In this document: piece after piece, positions 46,560 through 58,134 of the stretch | Numbering within the stretch: the first letter of the stretch is position 1 | Layout: each line of letters opens with the position of its first letter | From: Patiria miniata | Taxonomy: Eukaryota; Echinodermata; Asteroidea; Valvatida; Asterinidae | Length of the DNA: 64,000 nt | Reading direction: 5' to 3' | Assembly (NCBI RefSeq): GCF_015706575.1 | Contig: NW_024037057.1 | Span: forward strand, 5,327,203-5,391,202 | Notes under the pieces: generated by a model | Databases searched by the model: none | What the model saw: the letters and a program-made list of their open reading frames with translations, nothing else | What the model was told of the DNA's origin: nothing | Position numbers and translations under genes: made by a program

Positions 46560-48060
46560 TGAGCTTCCAAAGGGTGTAACATATACATGGCAAAGAACAG
46601 AAGTATTGTCAAGGCATGTCTGCATAGGTGGACGTGTGTACATGTATACAAAAGTCCAAAGAACTGACCACACCCAATAACAGGCCCCCTCAGCCAACCT
46701 AAATAACAGTGCTTTATGCTTAATTATGCTAATTAGGCAAATTAACTAGACTTGCCTCAAGTGTCCAATTCTGTTTGTAACACTACTTGTTGCCTGGACA
46801 TCTGCTCAAGAAATCTGCTCCAGGTTTCAGGTTCAGATTTCCCACTCAATATATTTACATTGAAAAACGAGCAATTTCTGAGATATGGAGCCACTTGGAA
46901 AAACATGCCACATTTTTTTTTACCAACCGTTTTATATTATTTTTCTCTTTTTTGGGTACGTCAATCATTTGAGTTATTGGAGAAACAATTTTGAGTGATA
47001 GAACGTTTAAAATTAATAATTGAAGAAATATCTGTAAAATGATGGAAGACTATTCTGCGTTTTCGGGGGAACTATGTTTTCTCTAGGATGAGTTCGGAAG
47101 GATTTTAACGAGTCGATTTTGCAGGTACGTTGTCTAGATACACAGTTCAATGCCCACAAATATTATTGAAAAAATATAGCCGTACTAACGTGTTAGAGGG
47201 CATTCTGAGAAACATAATTTACCACCAATCACAACCTCTAAGAAATAAGTGGATATATTTGTAAGATAACTACGAAGCTATAATTCCAGGTCACAACTCA
47301 TACTCTAGATAATATTAATAATAATAATAATAATTATAATATTGGATATAATAAAAGCGCACGTATCCACCAGGACTGGTGCTCAAGGCGCTACATCATT
47401 ATTACCCCTGCTCATTGGGCACATGAAACATTCCAAATACCATCTCAGCTCCCTGGGGAGTATACAGCTCGATGCAGCCTGTTAGGCTCAAGAAAGCTAA
47501 TTCAATCACAATAACCATCTCTGCCCTCACATTTACAGTACCGATTAATTTTGAGAGATCTAAAAAAAATTACCAACGGTATGTTCATTTGGGTCTAAAG
47601 AGGAAAGTGTTATATTACCAATTAGGGCTAACTACCTGTTACCCAAAATAAACTGGGTTGTGAAAGTATTCGAAACACTAATGTGAATTAAGTTTCCAAG
47701 ATCTTTTTAGAAAATCAGCACAATAGAAACTGGTCAGTAATTTGAAAATAAATAAGGATAGCCCATTTAAGAATGCGAATCACTTTAAAAATATTTTATG
47801 AAAAAGGGATAACTGAAAGAAATGATTAAAAAGAGAACCCATTTTTTTATTTTAAATAGGAGATGGGTGTTGTTATCTATAATTTTAATTTGCCTAAGCG
47901 TATATTCAAAATAGGTGTTTTGCTTGGTCGCTATTTTTCATCATTTGTTGATATGTCCGTTTTTAAATAGTCATATTAATTGAATGTGAATGTGTTTTAT
48001 GAGAATTGGGGAATGTACATTGCTAGTGAATTTGTAGCTAGCTGGAAAAAAATATAGAAC
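46560..48060 (+). other. Gene C intron 1, middle part
   Basis: AT-rich, without a supported gene. A (TAA)n microsatellite lies at 47313-47335. It is followed by a segment with AAAGCGCACG and CTCAAGGCGCTAC (47353-47395) that looks like an interspersed repeat of unknown class. From about 48060 the sequence is paralogous to gene B intron 1. Confidence 0.5.
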
Positions 48061-49715
48061 ACAAAGGTTAGGCGATATCTATCAAAGATGTGTATCAAAA
48101 CAGAAGGGTTGATGTCATTATGCGTTGGACTCTTTGTGTCTTTCATTATATACTCTTTAGGCTCATTATTTTTTTTTACTGAGGTACTTGGCAAAGGAAA
48201 ACAAAAGAGAATCAGGAACAGAATTTGTAAGCATCCAACAAATTTCATTGGCATGTGGGATCGATCTGTTCATCCGGACGTTATATATCAACGAAGAAGA
48301 AATGTGTCTATATCTGGAACAATGGAGTAACCGAGAAGAGTTGTTAAAGTTTGTTTGTCGGAGAGGGAGTAGTTATATACCGCAATAATACAATGTCAAC
48401 AGCTCCAATCGATTTTCGTTTCGGGAATAACACTTTTTAATAGTATAACAAAGAAGAAGAAACCATACATTTTCCACCAACAATTGACCCATTAATGAAG
48501 CCGAGTGTTGACCCAATTAGCAAGGGCTTACATCGAGAATTTGGAGCCATACACGGTACACAGTTACTGCCTATAGCTCTCAAACCCCACGATGATGATT
48601 CTTAAGAAATATGAAAACAGAAGTATGTTCCTTGCTATTGATTTAGTTTCCCCATAGAATCTTATTTGTTTTAAGGAAACCTTTTTTTATTTCTATTTTG
48701 GGAGTTTGGTCTATTTTTGTGATTAGGCCGGATATAATTTGCAAATTGGTAAGTAATTATTTCATGTTAAAACTTGACTTTTCTCCTTGGATGCGTCATG
48801 CTAACTGTACCAATTTGATATACAAAATAAATCGGGTGAAATTCGAAAATAGCACGGGGAGTGCGACTTTGTAAAAATGCTTTGAACCATTTAAGGTTTT
48901 TGAGGCTGCATTTAAGGTTTTTTGAGTTTCTGCTCTGTGGGCATGCTGCCAAAAACCTGAGAGTTTGAAGGATTGTACCCAGAAATGAAAATGGGCCCCT
49001 CAAATGAAAATCACGCCATGTTTCTAAGGTCCAAAAACTGAAGGGTTTACGGCATTTGTGATGTTTTACTAGGTCTGATGTCGCTGGCTTTATAAGTAGC
49101 ACAGGGGCAGCAAGTTTATAACAAAACGTTAAACCATTTATTCTTGCACACAAAAATTTAACTGAAACTATTTCAGCTCTGAGGGCACTGCAAGCTCAAA
49201 CCATAGAAATGGGCCCCGACAACCTCACACTACTTTCCCAGGTTCAAAAACTGAAGCGTATACGGCATGTGCGCGAATGTTTACATAGGTTGGTGCCGCT
49301 GGCTAGATAAAGCCAAATATAAGTGGGTTTCCAGTGCTCGGCTTCGGTTCTGTTTTGGCTTCGGGAGAGCTTGAGGCCCCTGACTTAGGGCAATCCGGCT
49401 CAATTCAGGCCCCTGTTCTTCTTCAGCAACATTACATTTTTTTTAAAAAAGATCCAAGAGTTTAAAGAAAATCTATTTGCTTTTGACGTTATAAACTCCG
49501 AGAACTTAGTCAGGGAGATAGCCGTAACCGGGACAAAACCGTTGATTTGAAACTTCCAAACGATAAACCCCGTGATCTGGTGCCCCGCCTGCGAAATATC
49601 TTTTCCCAAACGAGATCGGACAATATCAAAATAGGGCGCTCTCTCTTCGTTATGCATTATTCATGATGTTCAGGGCTTGAGAGAATAAGTTATATAACAA
49701 GGAATAATGGTGTTT

Positions 49716-49757
49716 AAATCATCATCATTGATTACCCGCAAACCAAGATGTAAACCA
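49716..49757 (+). pseudogene. Fragment of exon 1 (3' part) in gene C intron 1
   Basis: CATCATCATTGATTACCCGC and AAACCAAGATGTAAACC match the 3' end of exon 1 of gene B. The segment upstream (about 49320-49640) matches the promoter-proximal flank of genes B and C. It is a relic of another lost 5' end. Confidence 0.6.
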
Positions 49758-50353
49758 ACTAGTCCAGCGGCTTAAGGAAAAATCGTGACACGCAGGATTA
49801 AAGCGCCAAATTTGTTACGCTTACTGCATAGGTCCCTGGAAGACAGTGGCCGGTTTTTTGGTATCTCCTTATGTGACGTCACTAATCTGCTCCTGGTAAC
49901 CAGGTCCACCACCAGGTGACCATAAGACTAGCCAATTCGAATTCCCCAAGGTGTATCCAAGGTTTTTCCAAAAATACCCTCCAAACACTTGTTCAAATCC
50001 CGAAAAAAAATAAAGGACCCCTTGCTCTTGGACTATAACCACAAGTGTTCTTTCTGCTTTCTTTCTTTTTTGTGGGGGGGGGGGCGAAAATAGCCGGCAT
50101 GTGAAATTGTGTACGCATGTTTTTCCACTGGAAGTCACATTAAAATGAGGGTTAAATGATACTTGAATCTTAATATCGAAGGACTCTTTCCGGATACTCA
50201 AAAGTTCAGGGAAATTGTGCAACACCAATAAAAGACTAATGAATGTGACAGGAGACGCTGAATATAGTTTCCATATGAACACTACGTTGATGTCTTTCTA
50301 TTTTAGAATAATGCATTCGTAAAACTACGCAGGATTTCTCCCTATTTTCACAG

Positions 50354-50537
50354 TAATACCAAAGACGTAAAACAGAAACTGCAGGTCTTTGTCCGGACTC
50401 CCTCCTCACATCAATCCAAGACACTTTATTTCGAACTCCATCCAGAGACATTCGTCTCATCTCTCAAAAAAACAATCCAGAAGAGGATCGGTGTGGAGGC
50501 ACGATATCAGCGTCTGTACATCAGGGAAATCTTCCAG
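50354..50537 (+). CDS. Gene C, Ubl 1 front half
   Basis: A 184-nt exon, acceptor TTTTCACAG and donor TTCCAG/GTAGGT. LQVFVRTPSSHQSKTLYFEL, HPETFVSSLKKTIQKRIGV and YQRLYI. Phase and size equal gene B. Confidence 0.8.
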
Positions 50538-50821
50538 GTAGGTATACTTTAATTAATAATACCGGTACGGATAAGTTGTTCAATTTGAAATATCAACACC
50601 TTGATTTTCGCATTGCGTTATTTTAGAAAGGGTATTGTAGAATGCAAGATCTCATATTATTTTCACGTTTAAACAGTTTTTTATTAAACACAACCCTCCC
50701 TCCACACTATGAAAGGCTTCAACGAACGTAATTTGCTAGAAGTTTGAATGATTAACATCTTATATCCTCCCTGTTTCTCCTGATTATGTAATTTACTTTC
50801 TCACATTATTCACTTCTTTAG

Positions 50822-50906
50822 CTCTGTGACTTGCTCACACTTGAGGAAAATGGTGTCGACAAGAACGAAATCATCTCTCTCCGGCTGTCAATAGAAGACC
50901 CAAAAG
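50822..50906 (+). CDS. Gene C, Ubl 1 back half
   Basis: An 85-nt exon encoding LCDLLTLEENGVDKNEIISL and RLSIEDPK, nearly identical to gene B. Acceptor CTTCTTTAG and donor AAAAG/GTAAAT. Confidence 0.75.
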
Positions 50907-51073
50907 GTAAATGATAGAGATTAAGGAATAAATGCTCAAGTAAATGAAAAATCAGAATGTTAGTGATTAATTAACAAGAGTCGCTTTTTGCTGTAGCTGA
51001 TGTATATAAGTTAATCCGTTGTAAGTTATAAGTAAAAATGTTCCACAGAAGTTAGAGTTAATGTTTTTGGCAG

Positions 51074-51335
51074 AAAAAGCTTACATTGATGATGAGTACC
51101 TCAAGGACTTGTCATCGAAAATTGAATCGTCGTGGAAGGAACTTGCCAAACACCTAGGATGTGGAGAAGCGGAAATTGCAGACATCCAAACCACCAACGA
51201 AGGCATCACTAAAGGGAGCCGTCACATGCTACTCACTTGGTGGGAAAAAAACGACAGATCGCGACGAAGCAGCTCAGAAACTGAGACTAGCATTGGAGGC
51301 CATTCGGCTGATTGAATTCGCCCAAAATGTACCGA
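51074..51335 (+). pseudogene. Gene C, frameshifted Death 1 exon
   Basis: The exon is 262 nt instead of 261. A run of seven A (51245-51251) replaces AAAAGA, shifting the frame just after LLTWWEK, so the last Death helices and the downstream exons would be lost. Splice sites are still present (TTTGGCAG; CCGA/GTGAGC with a weaker -1 base). Because the exon is normally phase 1-1, skipping it restores the frame. A homopolymer sequencing error is the main alternative. Confidence 0.75.
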
Positions 51336-51585
51336 GTGAGCTAGCTAAATTAATGTAAACAAGCATTTTCCAATATTCAGAAGTGATTTCCGACTGGACT
51401 CAATTTTTTAGGACAACAAATATTGGTATGTTACCCTACTCTAACACAGAGCTCTTTAAACAAATAAATATGCCTGAGCAATTAAGAACGGCCTCGTTGA
51501 TCGTAATTCAAAACAGTCAAGATAGTTTAAAAGTGATAAGTAAACAATACAATGGTGATGCACTCTGTTTTCCTTCTTACATCAG

Positions 51586-51723
51586 TAACGAGCGAATCGA
51601 GTGACGAAGCAGTTGGATCCGAGCCAGAAAGACGTCAAGATGCAGGAGTAGACGAGGAGAGCAAACAAAACGGGTTTGCATCAACCGAAGAAGAAAATGT
51701 GAAAAACGACGAGGTACCAAAAG
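51586..51723 (+). CDS. Gene C, extra linker exon
   Basis: A 138-nt phase 1-1 exon, acceptor TACATCAG and donor AAAAG/GTAAAT. It encodes a charged spacer (VTSESSDEAVGSEPERRQDA, DEESKQNGFASTEEE). Unlike the usual 160-nt linker exon it leaves in phase 1, so it joins directly to the next Death exon. This is what allows a Death-linker-Death chain. Confidence 0.65.
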
Positions 51724-51944
51724 GTAAATGACCAAGTTCGGGAAACGAATTAATATGTTAAGAGGAACAGACTACCTCCTAGGGAGTTTTGACTATCTTT
51801 AGTTGAGCTGTTTATAAGGAACAACGATCTATTTTTGTTGCGGCTGTAGTTAATAATATAAGTTGAATGCTATACGTTGAAACCATGTACGCCTGTGGAC
51901 GCAGCAGAACATGTTTCACTGAAGGTACACTTTAAAATTGGCAG

Positions 51945-52205
51945 ACAAGGCCGCCATTGACGATGAGTACCTCAAGGGCTTGTCCCCGAAAATTGAATCA
52001 TCGTGGAAGGAACTTGCCAAACACCTAGGATATGAAGAAGCGGAAATTGCAGACATCCAAACCACCAACGAAGGCAGCACTGAAGAGAGCCGTCACATGC
52101 TACTCACTTGGTGGGAAAAGACGACAGGTCGCGACGAAGCAGCTCAGAAGCTGAGACGAGCATTGGAGGCCATCGGGTTGACTGATTTGGCCCAAAATGC
52201 ACCAG
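51945..52205 (+). CDS. Gene C, intact Death exon
   Basis: 261 nt, phase 1-1, acceptor AATTGGCAG and donor CCAG/GTGAGC. SSWKELAKHLGYEEAEIADI, LLTWWEKTTGRDEAAQKLRR. It is almost identical to Death 1 of gene A, including flanking intron sequence, so it probably arose by duplication or conversion from that type. Confidence 0.85.
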
Positions 52206-52398
52206 GTGAGCTAAGAGTGAAGACTAGACCTACGCTGTATTTTTCAGTACATAGAAAAAGAAATGCTGAGGTATCACCCCTCTTTTTTGTTGTAACAGCA
52301 AATAAGCTATTAAGAACTGCCTTGTAAATGTTTTTAAATAAAGTAATTTAATAAACATTCGTTGGATTCACTTCTCTTTGTTTTTCTTCTAACGTCAG

Positions 52399-52558
52399 TA
52401 ACGAGCAAATGGAAAGACGAAGCAGCTGGACCCGAGCCAGAAAGGCGTCAAGATGTAGGAGTTGACGAGGAGAGCAAACAAAACGGGGCACCGTCAACCG
52501 AGGAAGAGAAACTGAAAAAGGAACAAGTTTGTGAACAAGACAAACCTCGGCTAATCAG
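52399..52558 (+). CDS. Gene C, charged linker exon
   Basis: 160 nt, phase 1 in and phase 2 out, acceptor AACGTCAG and donor ATCAG/GTAAAA. EESKQNGAPSTEEEKLKKEQ spacer, as in genes A and B. Confidence 0.8.
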
Positions 52559-52798
52559 GTAAAACATGTTTTACCGCTGCTTCTCGTACTGCACCTTGTG
52601 TTTGAAGAATTTTATCCAAGCATCCCATTTCCTTTTTTTTCTAGATAAATTTAACTCCCTTGGAAAACAAAATGTCCTCACTTAAATAATGCCGTTGAGA
52701 AAGATTATACAGTAATTGTCTTTACCTTTATTCCTTACCTTTATATGTCAATTTCAACAATTAAAAAGCCTTACCATCAGAATTTTTTTTTCTGACAG

Positions 52799-52976
52799 TC
52801 GGAGATATGTGCAGGTCTTCATCCGAGGTCACCTTGCACATAAACCAACGACGCTGTGTTTGCAAATTGATCCAGAGACATCTGTCTTGATCTTAAAAGT
52901 GATAATATGCGAGAAAATCGGTGTTCACCCTCAACAACAGCGACTGTACATCCGAAGAAACTTTCGTAATTTCGAG
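52799..52976 (+). CDS. Gene C, Ubl 2 front half
   Basis: 178 nt, acceptor TCTGACAG and donor TTCGAG/GTAATG. VQVFIRG, IDPETSVLILKVIICEKIGV, QQRLYIRRNF. Ubiquitin-like fold as in the paralogues. Confidence 0.8.
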
Positions 52977-53090
52977 GTAATGTTAAAAATTCCCAATCAA
53001 CATTCCATCGAATTGGAGGACATGCATTGTGAGTTTTAGTGACAACCTCTTCTGATTCTAATTGCATTAGTCGTGTACAGATAGTGCTGC

Positions 53091-53259
53091 TTTTGTCGGT
53101 GGCTGCTCTATGTTCCGACACCCCTATGTTCCGACAACCCGCAAGACTGTGTACTCCCGGTTAGGGTTAGGGTTAGGGTTAGGGTTAGGGTTAGGAATAG
53201 GAATATGTGCAGTCGGAACATAGGGGTGTCGGAACATAGAGGTGTAATTCTTTTGTCGG
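53091..53259. mobile_element. MITE-like insertion carrying telomeric TTAGGG repeats
   Basis: An insertion of about 150 bp with inverted ends built from CTATGTTCCGACACCCC and its reverse complement. The core has about six TTAGGG units (53161-53196). The 9-bp direct repeat TTTTGTCGG flanks it at 53091-53099 and 53251-53259. The paralogous introns of genes A (about 1252) and B (about 31480) lack the insertion, which confirms an empty site. Confidence 0.8.
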
Positions 53260-53864
53260 CACAATGGAGTTTAAGCACTTAAGTACAAGAAACGATAAAC
53301 GATAATGAAAAAAAATATTACTTGCTGGTTTGAGCCCTACCGATTTTGTCTCACGATAGAAAATAATGCACAGGGGCAAAATTTATGTTTTTTTTCCTTA
53401 AATGGCCCATGTGATGTATTTTTTAATGTAGTCTTTGTAAACGAGTCTTTGTTTTCCCCTTATCCTTGTTTTTCAATTTTCATTTTGCCATTTTTAAGAG
53501 AATTTTTGTGCCTCATTTTGTGTTTATGCTCATGCCAATTCGCAAATTCATCAGCAAAAGTGTGATGTCATTTCAGGCAGCAAGCCGAAATTGTAAATTT
53601 GGTTCCAGTGTAATTTTATATTCTTTGGTGCTTCGTTGTTGTAACAAACTTCTCTAATAAATGTGCAAATATGTAAGTCCAAAATTTGAACAAAAAACCC
53701 AGAGACATAACCTACGCGCCTTGAAAACTGTATTTTTCCCGTATACATAGTGTACATAAAACAGAACTACCATTCGTGCATGTGAATAATAAACTTGCAA
53801 TAATTGGAAAACCCTTTAACCTATGGTCATGACATCTTTGTGGATGTTTATGATAAATTGTTCT

Positions 53865-53977
53865 ATGCATGTACCGAGTTTCAAAATGTTTCGTCACTCG
53901 ATGGCCGAGATCTTAGGCGGGCGGAATCCGTCCCCGGCTGAGAGATTGGTCAAAATAGCCCGGCCCTTTTAGGGTTC
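53865..53977. mobile_element. Inverted fragment of the piggyBac-type MITE
   Basis: Reverse complement of the left end of the element at 1437-1887, including the GAGATCTTAGG region and the terminus CCCTTTTAGGG. The opposite end is not clear, so it is a fragment or a diverged copy. Confidence 0.55.
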
Positions 53978-54176
53978 AAGAAGTTCACTTTTCAATGAAA
54001 CCAACCAAAAAGGACGTCAAATAGTTTTCATACATTTAAAAAAGAGTAGAAAGTGGCACAAATTATGTAAAATTCATATTATTGGACCTTTTGTAATCTC
54101 ATCCATCAAACTGTCGTTTAAAAAACATCTCTGTCCAAAGAGTATGTATTATTATCAGGATCTTAACTTTTTTCAG

Positions 54177-54276
54177 CTCTGTAACTTGCTGACACTGCAC
54201 GACTGTGGAATTCATCAGGACGAGAACATCTCACTCCGTCTGTGCACTGATGGTTTACTTGGCGGTGGACTAAAAG
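54177..54276 (+). CDS. Gene C, Ubl 2 back half
   Basis: 100 nt, phase 0 in and phase 1 out, acceptor TTTTTCAG and donor AAAAG/GTAAAT. LCNLLTLHDCGIHQDENISL, then RLCTDGLLGGGLK with the conserved Gly run. Confidence 0.8.
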
Positions 54277-54687
54277 GTAAATACTTATGGGAAACGTTAT
54301 ACCGTTTGTTACAAGGTGCAGTTAAACCCCAGGGCGTTAGAACCTCACGATTTAGCTGGGGATACCACATAAGCCTCTCTAACTACCTTCGTGTCACGGA
54401 AATGCGACTTCAGCAAGTTTTGCGGTTTTTTGTTAATATGACCGATGCCCTGGCGTTAATTTTTTTTAACCCTGATGTGAATCAGTGGTACACATACTTG
54501 TAGCCTAACCAAAGTGCTGCATCGCCTCCTCCTATGTAAATTCTCATCACAGATTATTCAGTTATCGTTTCTTTAATCTTGGTATTATGTAATGTCTAAA
54601 TTTCCTTGCCTTTTCGATACAAGACGGCAGAAACCAATTTATACTTATAATTATATACTGACTAATCAGTTCCGTTTTGCTTGCCAG

Positions 54688-57600
54688 ATAAACACCCTCT
54701 TGATGATCAGCTCTTCCGGGACTTGGCTTTGAAAATTGTACATTCCTGGGAAAAATTGGCAGAATTGCTGGGATTTGCAGAAGCAGAAATCAAGAAAATC
54801 CAAACCACCTTTCAAGACAACAAAGAAAGGAGCCTACAGATGCTGTTTTCTTGGTGGAGAAAGCGAACAAATCGCGAAGAAGGATTCCAGAGTTTGAGAG
54901 ATGCGTTAAATTCAATTGGGCGTTCTGAGCTGGCCTCAGTGATTCCAACTGAAGAGCAACAGAGGATGAAACAGGAGGAACTTGGTAATCGAGACAAATC
55001 TCAACCAGAGGTTCAAGTAGGAGGCGCTAAAGAACAAACTGAACAGAAAGGGACTACATCAACTGAGGAATTAAGGCCAAGAGAAGAAGAAGTTGCACAG
55101 CGAGACAAACCTAAACCCTTGAAACAAGTGACAGGTGTTAAAGAACAGAGCAAGCAGAAAGAGATTTCATCATCTGAGAGACAGGGACCAAAAGTGGAGA
55201 TGGCTGGTCAACGAGATAAATCTAAACCAGAGGTACAATTGGGAGGAGCTGAAAAACAAAGCAAGCAGAAAAGAGCGACATCATCCGAGGGACAGAGCCC
55301 GAGACAGGAGGAACAAAAGACATCGAAACAAGTGCGAGGGGACAAAGAACAGAGCACGCAGAAAGGGACTTCATTATCTGAGGGCCACAGATTTAGACGG
55401 AAGAAGCCAAAAGAACAGAGCGAATGGAAAGGGAAGACATCATTTGAGGGACAGAGACCAAAAATGGGGGAAAGTGGTCATCGAGACAAACCTAAACCAA
55501 AGGTACAAATGGGAGTGGCTAAAGAACAGAGCAAGCTGAAATGGTCTACGTCATTTGAGGAATGGGAACTCAGACAGGTGGAAATAGGTCACCGAGACAA
55601 ACTTAAAACATCAGTACAAGTGGGAGGAGCCGAAGAACAGAACAAGCACAATAGGACTACATCATCTGAGAGACAGAGACCGAATGCGGAGGCAGTTGGT
55701 CAACGAGACAAACCTAAACCAGAAGAACAAGTGGGAGGTGCTAAGAAACAGAGCAAGCAGAAAAATACGACATCATCTGAGGGACAGAGAACGAGACAAG
55801 AGAAAGTTGATCAACGAGACAAACCCAAACATTCGAAACCAACAGAACAGAGCACGCAGAAGGGGACTTCGTCATCTGAGGTCAACAGATCGGAACGAGT
55901 GGAATTTGCTCATCAAGAAAAATCCAACTCATCAGTACAAATGGGAGGGGCTAACAACCTGAGCATGCAGAAAGGAACCCTATCAACTGAGGGACCAAGA
56001 TCGGGACAGATGGAGGTTCGTTATCGATCCGAAAAACAGAGCATGCAGAAAATGACAGCGGCTAAAAAAGTGGGCGGGGCTACTGAGCGCAGCGAAAAGA
56101 AAGGGGTGACCTCATCTGAGGGACGAAGACCTAGAGTGGAGAAAATTGGTCACCGAGACAAACGTAATCCAGAGGTAAAAGTGGGAGGGGCTGAAGAACA
56201 GAGCATGCAGAAAGAGATTTCATCATCTGAGAGACAGGGACCAAAAGTGGAGATGGCTGGTCAACGAGATAAATCTAAACCAGAGGTACAATTGGGAGGA
56301 GCTGAAAAACAAAGCAAGCAGAAAAGAGCGACATCATCCGAGGGACAGAGCCCGAGACAGGAGGAACAAAAGACATCGAAACAAGTGCGAGGGGACAAAG
56401 AACAGAGCACGCAGAAAGGGACTTCATTATCTGAGGGCCACAGATTTAGACGGAAGAAGCCAAAAGAACAGAGCGAATGGAAAGGGAAGACATCATTTGA
56501 GGGACAGAGACCAAAAATGGGGGAAAGTGGTCATCGAGACAAACCTAAACCAAAGGTACAAATGGGAGTGGCTAAAGAACAGAGCAAGCTGAAATGGTCT
56601 ACGTCATTTGAGGAATGGGAACTCAGACAGGTGGAAATAGGTCACCGAGACAAACTTAAAACATCAGTACAAGTGGGAGGAGCCGAAGAACAGAACAAGC
56701 ACAATAGGACTACATCATCTGAGAGACAGAGACCGAATGCGGAGGCAGTTGGTCAACGAGACAAACCTAAACCAGAAGAACAAGTGGGAGGGGCTAAGAA
56801 ACAGAGCAAGCAGAAAAATACGACATCATCTGAGGGACAGAGAACGAGACAAGAGAAAGCTGATCAACGAGACAAACCCAAACATTCGAAACCAACAGAA
56901 CAGAGCACGCAGAAGGGGACTTCGTCATCTGAGGTCAACAGATCGGAACGAGTGAAATTTGCTCATCAAGAAAAATCCAACTCATCAGTACAAATGGGAG
57001 GGGCTAACAACCTGAGCATGCAGAAAGGAACCCTATCAACTGAGGGACCAAGATCGGGACAGATGGAGGTTCGTTATCGATCCGAAAAACAGAGCATGCA
57101 GAAAATGACAGCGGCTAAAAAAGTGGGCGGGGCTACTGAGCGCAGCGAAAAGAAAGGGGTGACCTCATCTGAGGGACGAAGACCTAGAGTGGAGAAAATT
57201 GGTCACCGAGACAAACGTAATCCAGAGGTAAAAGTGGGAGGGGCTAAAGAACAGAGCATGCAGAAAGGAACTTCATCATCTGAGGGGCAAAGATTGAGAC
57301 GGGAGGAAATTGTTCACCGAGACAAACCCAACTCATCTGTACAAGTGGGAGGAGCTAAAAAACAGAGCACTCAGAAGAGAAATATATTATCGGAGGGACC
57401 AAGACCGGGCACGGGACAGGGGCGAGTTGGACATCGAGACAAACCTCAACCAAAAGTACAAGTGGGAGGCCCTAAAGAAAAGAGCAGGCAGACAGAAATT
57501 ACATCATCTGAAGTCCACAGACCGAGACAGAAAGAAGTTGATGATGCAAACAAATCTCGAGCAGAGGTACAAGTGGGAGGCGCTAAAGAACAGAGTAAAC

Positions 57601-58134
57601 ACAAAGGGACTACGTCATCTAAGGAACAGAGACCACCACATAAAGACATTGGTTATCGAGTCAAACTTAAGACAGGGGTACAAGAGAGAGGGGCTACAGA
57701 ACCGACCAACCCTGAGGGACAGAGACAAAACCAGCAAGAGGCAGGCGTAACAGATCCGAACATTGAAATAGAGATCTTGCAATCATCCGAGCATCAAGAG
57801 CTTAAAAGTCCAACAGTCCAGAAATCAGGTGATGGACAGATGTGTGTTACATCGAGCAATCAGTCTGAGATAGAAGAGAAAGTGGTCGGAGAAAGGACAT
57901 CACAAGACCAACAGATAATGCAGAGTCCAAGCTCTGTTCAAGACATCGCACCTGTAGGACTCCACCTACAAGGCTCATCTACATCACCTGCTGTCCTCAG
58001 ATGTGGACCTGTGCAACAGGTGTCAGTGGGATCCATGCATATTGGCGGTACAAATAATCCGATCTTCTTAGGACCTGTTTATGAACCAACTGTGATCATT
58101 AATCAAAACGTGGCTACGACAGAAAGCAATCCAG
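54688..58134 (+). CDS. Gene C, Death domain 2 plus very long repetitive linker
   Basis: A 3,447-nt phase 1-1 exon, acceptor TTGCCAG and donor ATCCAG/GTAAAT. It opens with a Death domain (SWEKLAELLGFAEAEIKKI, LFSWWRKRTNREEGFQSLRD). About 26 hydrophilic units of roughly 35 residues follow (KEQSKQKGTTSSEGQRPR, HRDKPKPEVQVGGA). The non-repetitive end contains MHIGGTNNPIFLGPVYEPT (58035 on). The linker is rich in Lys, Glu, Gln and Ser with almost no hydrophobic core, so it is probably disordered and acts as a long tether between signalling and sensing halves. Confidence 0.88.
55150..57255 (+). repeat. 1,053-bp in-frame tandem duplication in the gene C linker
   Basis: Copy 1 about 55150-56202, copy 2 about 56203-57255, offset exactly 1,053 bp (351 codons, ten repeat units). 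I saw only a few differences, for example GTTGATC/GCTGATC and GTGGAAT/GTGAAAT (both changing a residue). The event is very recent or under conversion. An assembly artefact is less likely because the copies differ. Confidence 0.88.
58035..58058 (+). other. RHIM-like motif in gene C
   Basis: Encodes MHIGGTNN, the counterpart of VHIGGANN in gene B. It keeps I-G-x-x-N but has Met at the first core position. The flanking CGPVQQVSVGS and FLGPVYEPT are also conserved. Confidence 0.35.

Noticed and set aside
53161..53196. TTAGGG repeats as a chromosome end
   Set aside because: Only about six units, inside an inverted-repeat insertion in an intron, with gene sequence on both sides.
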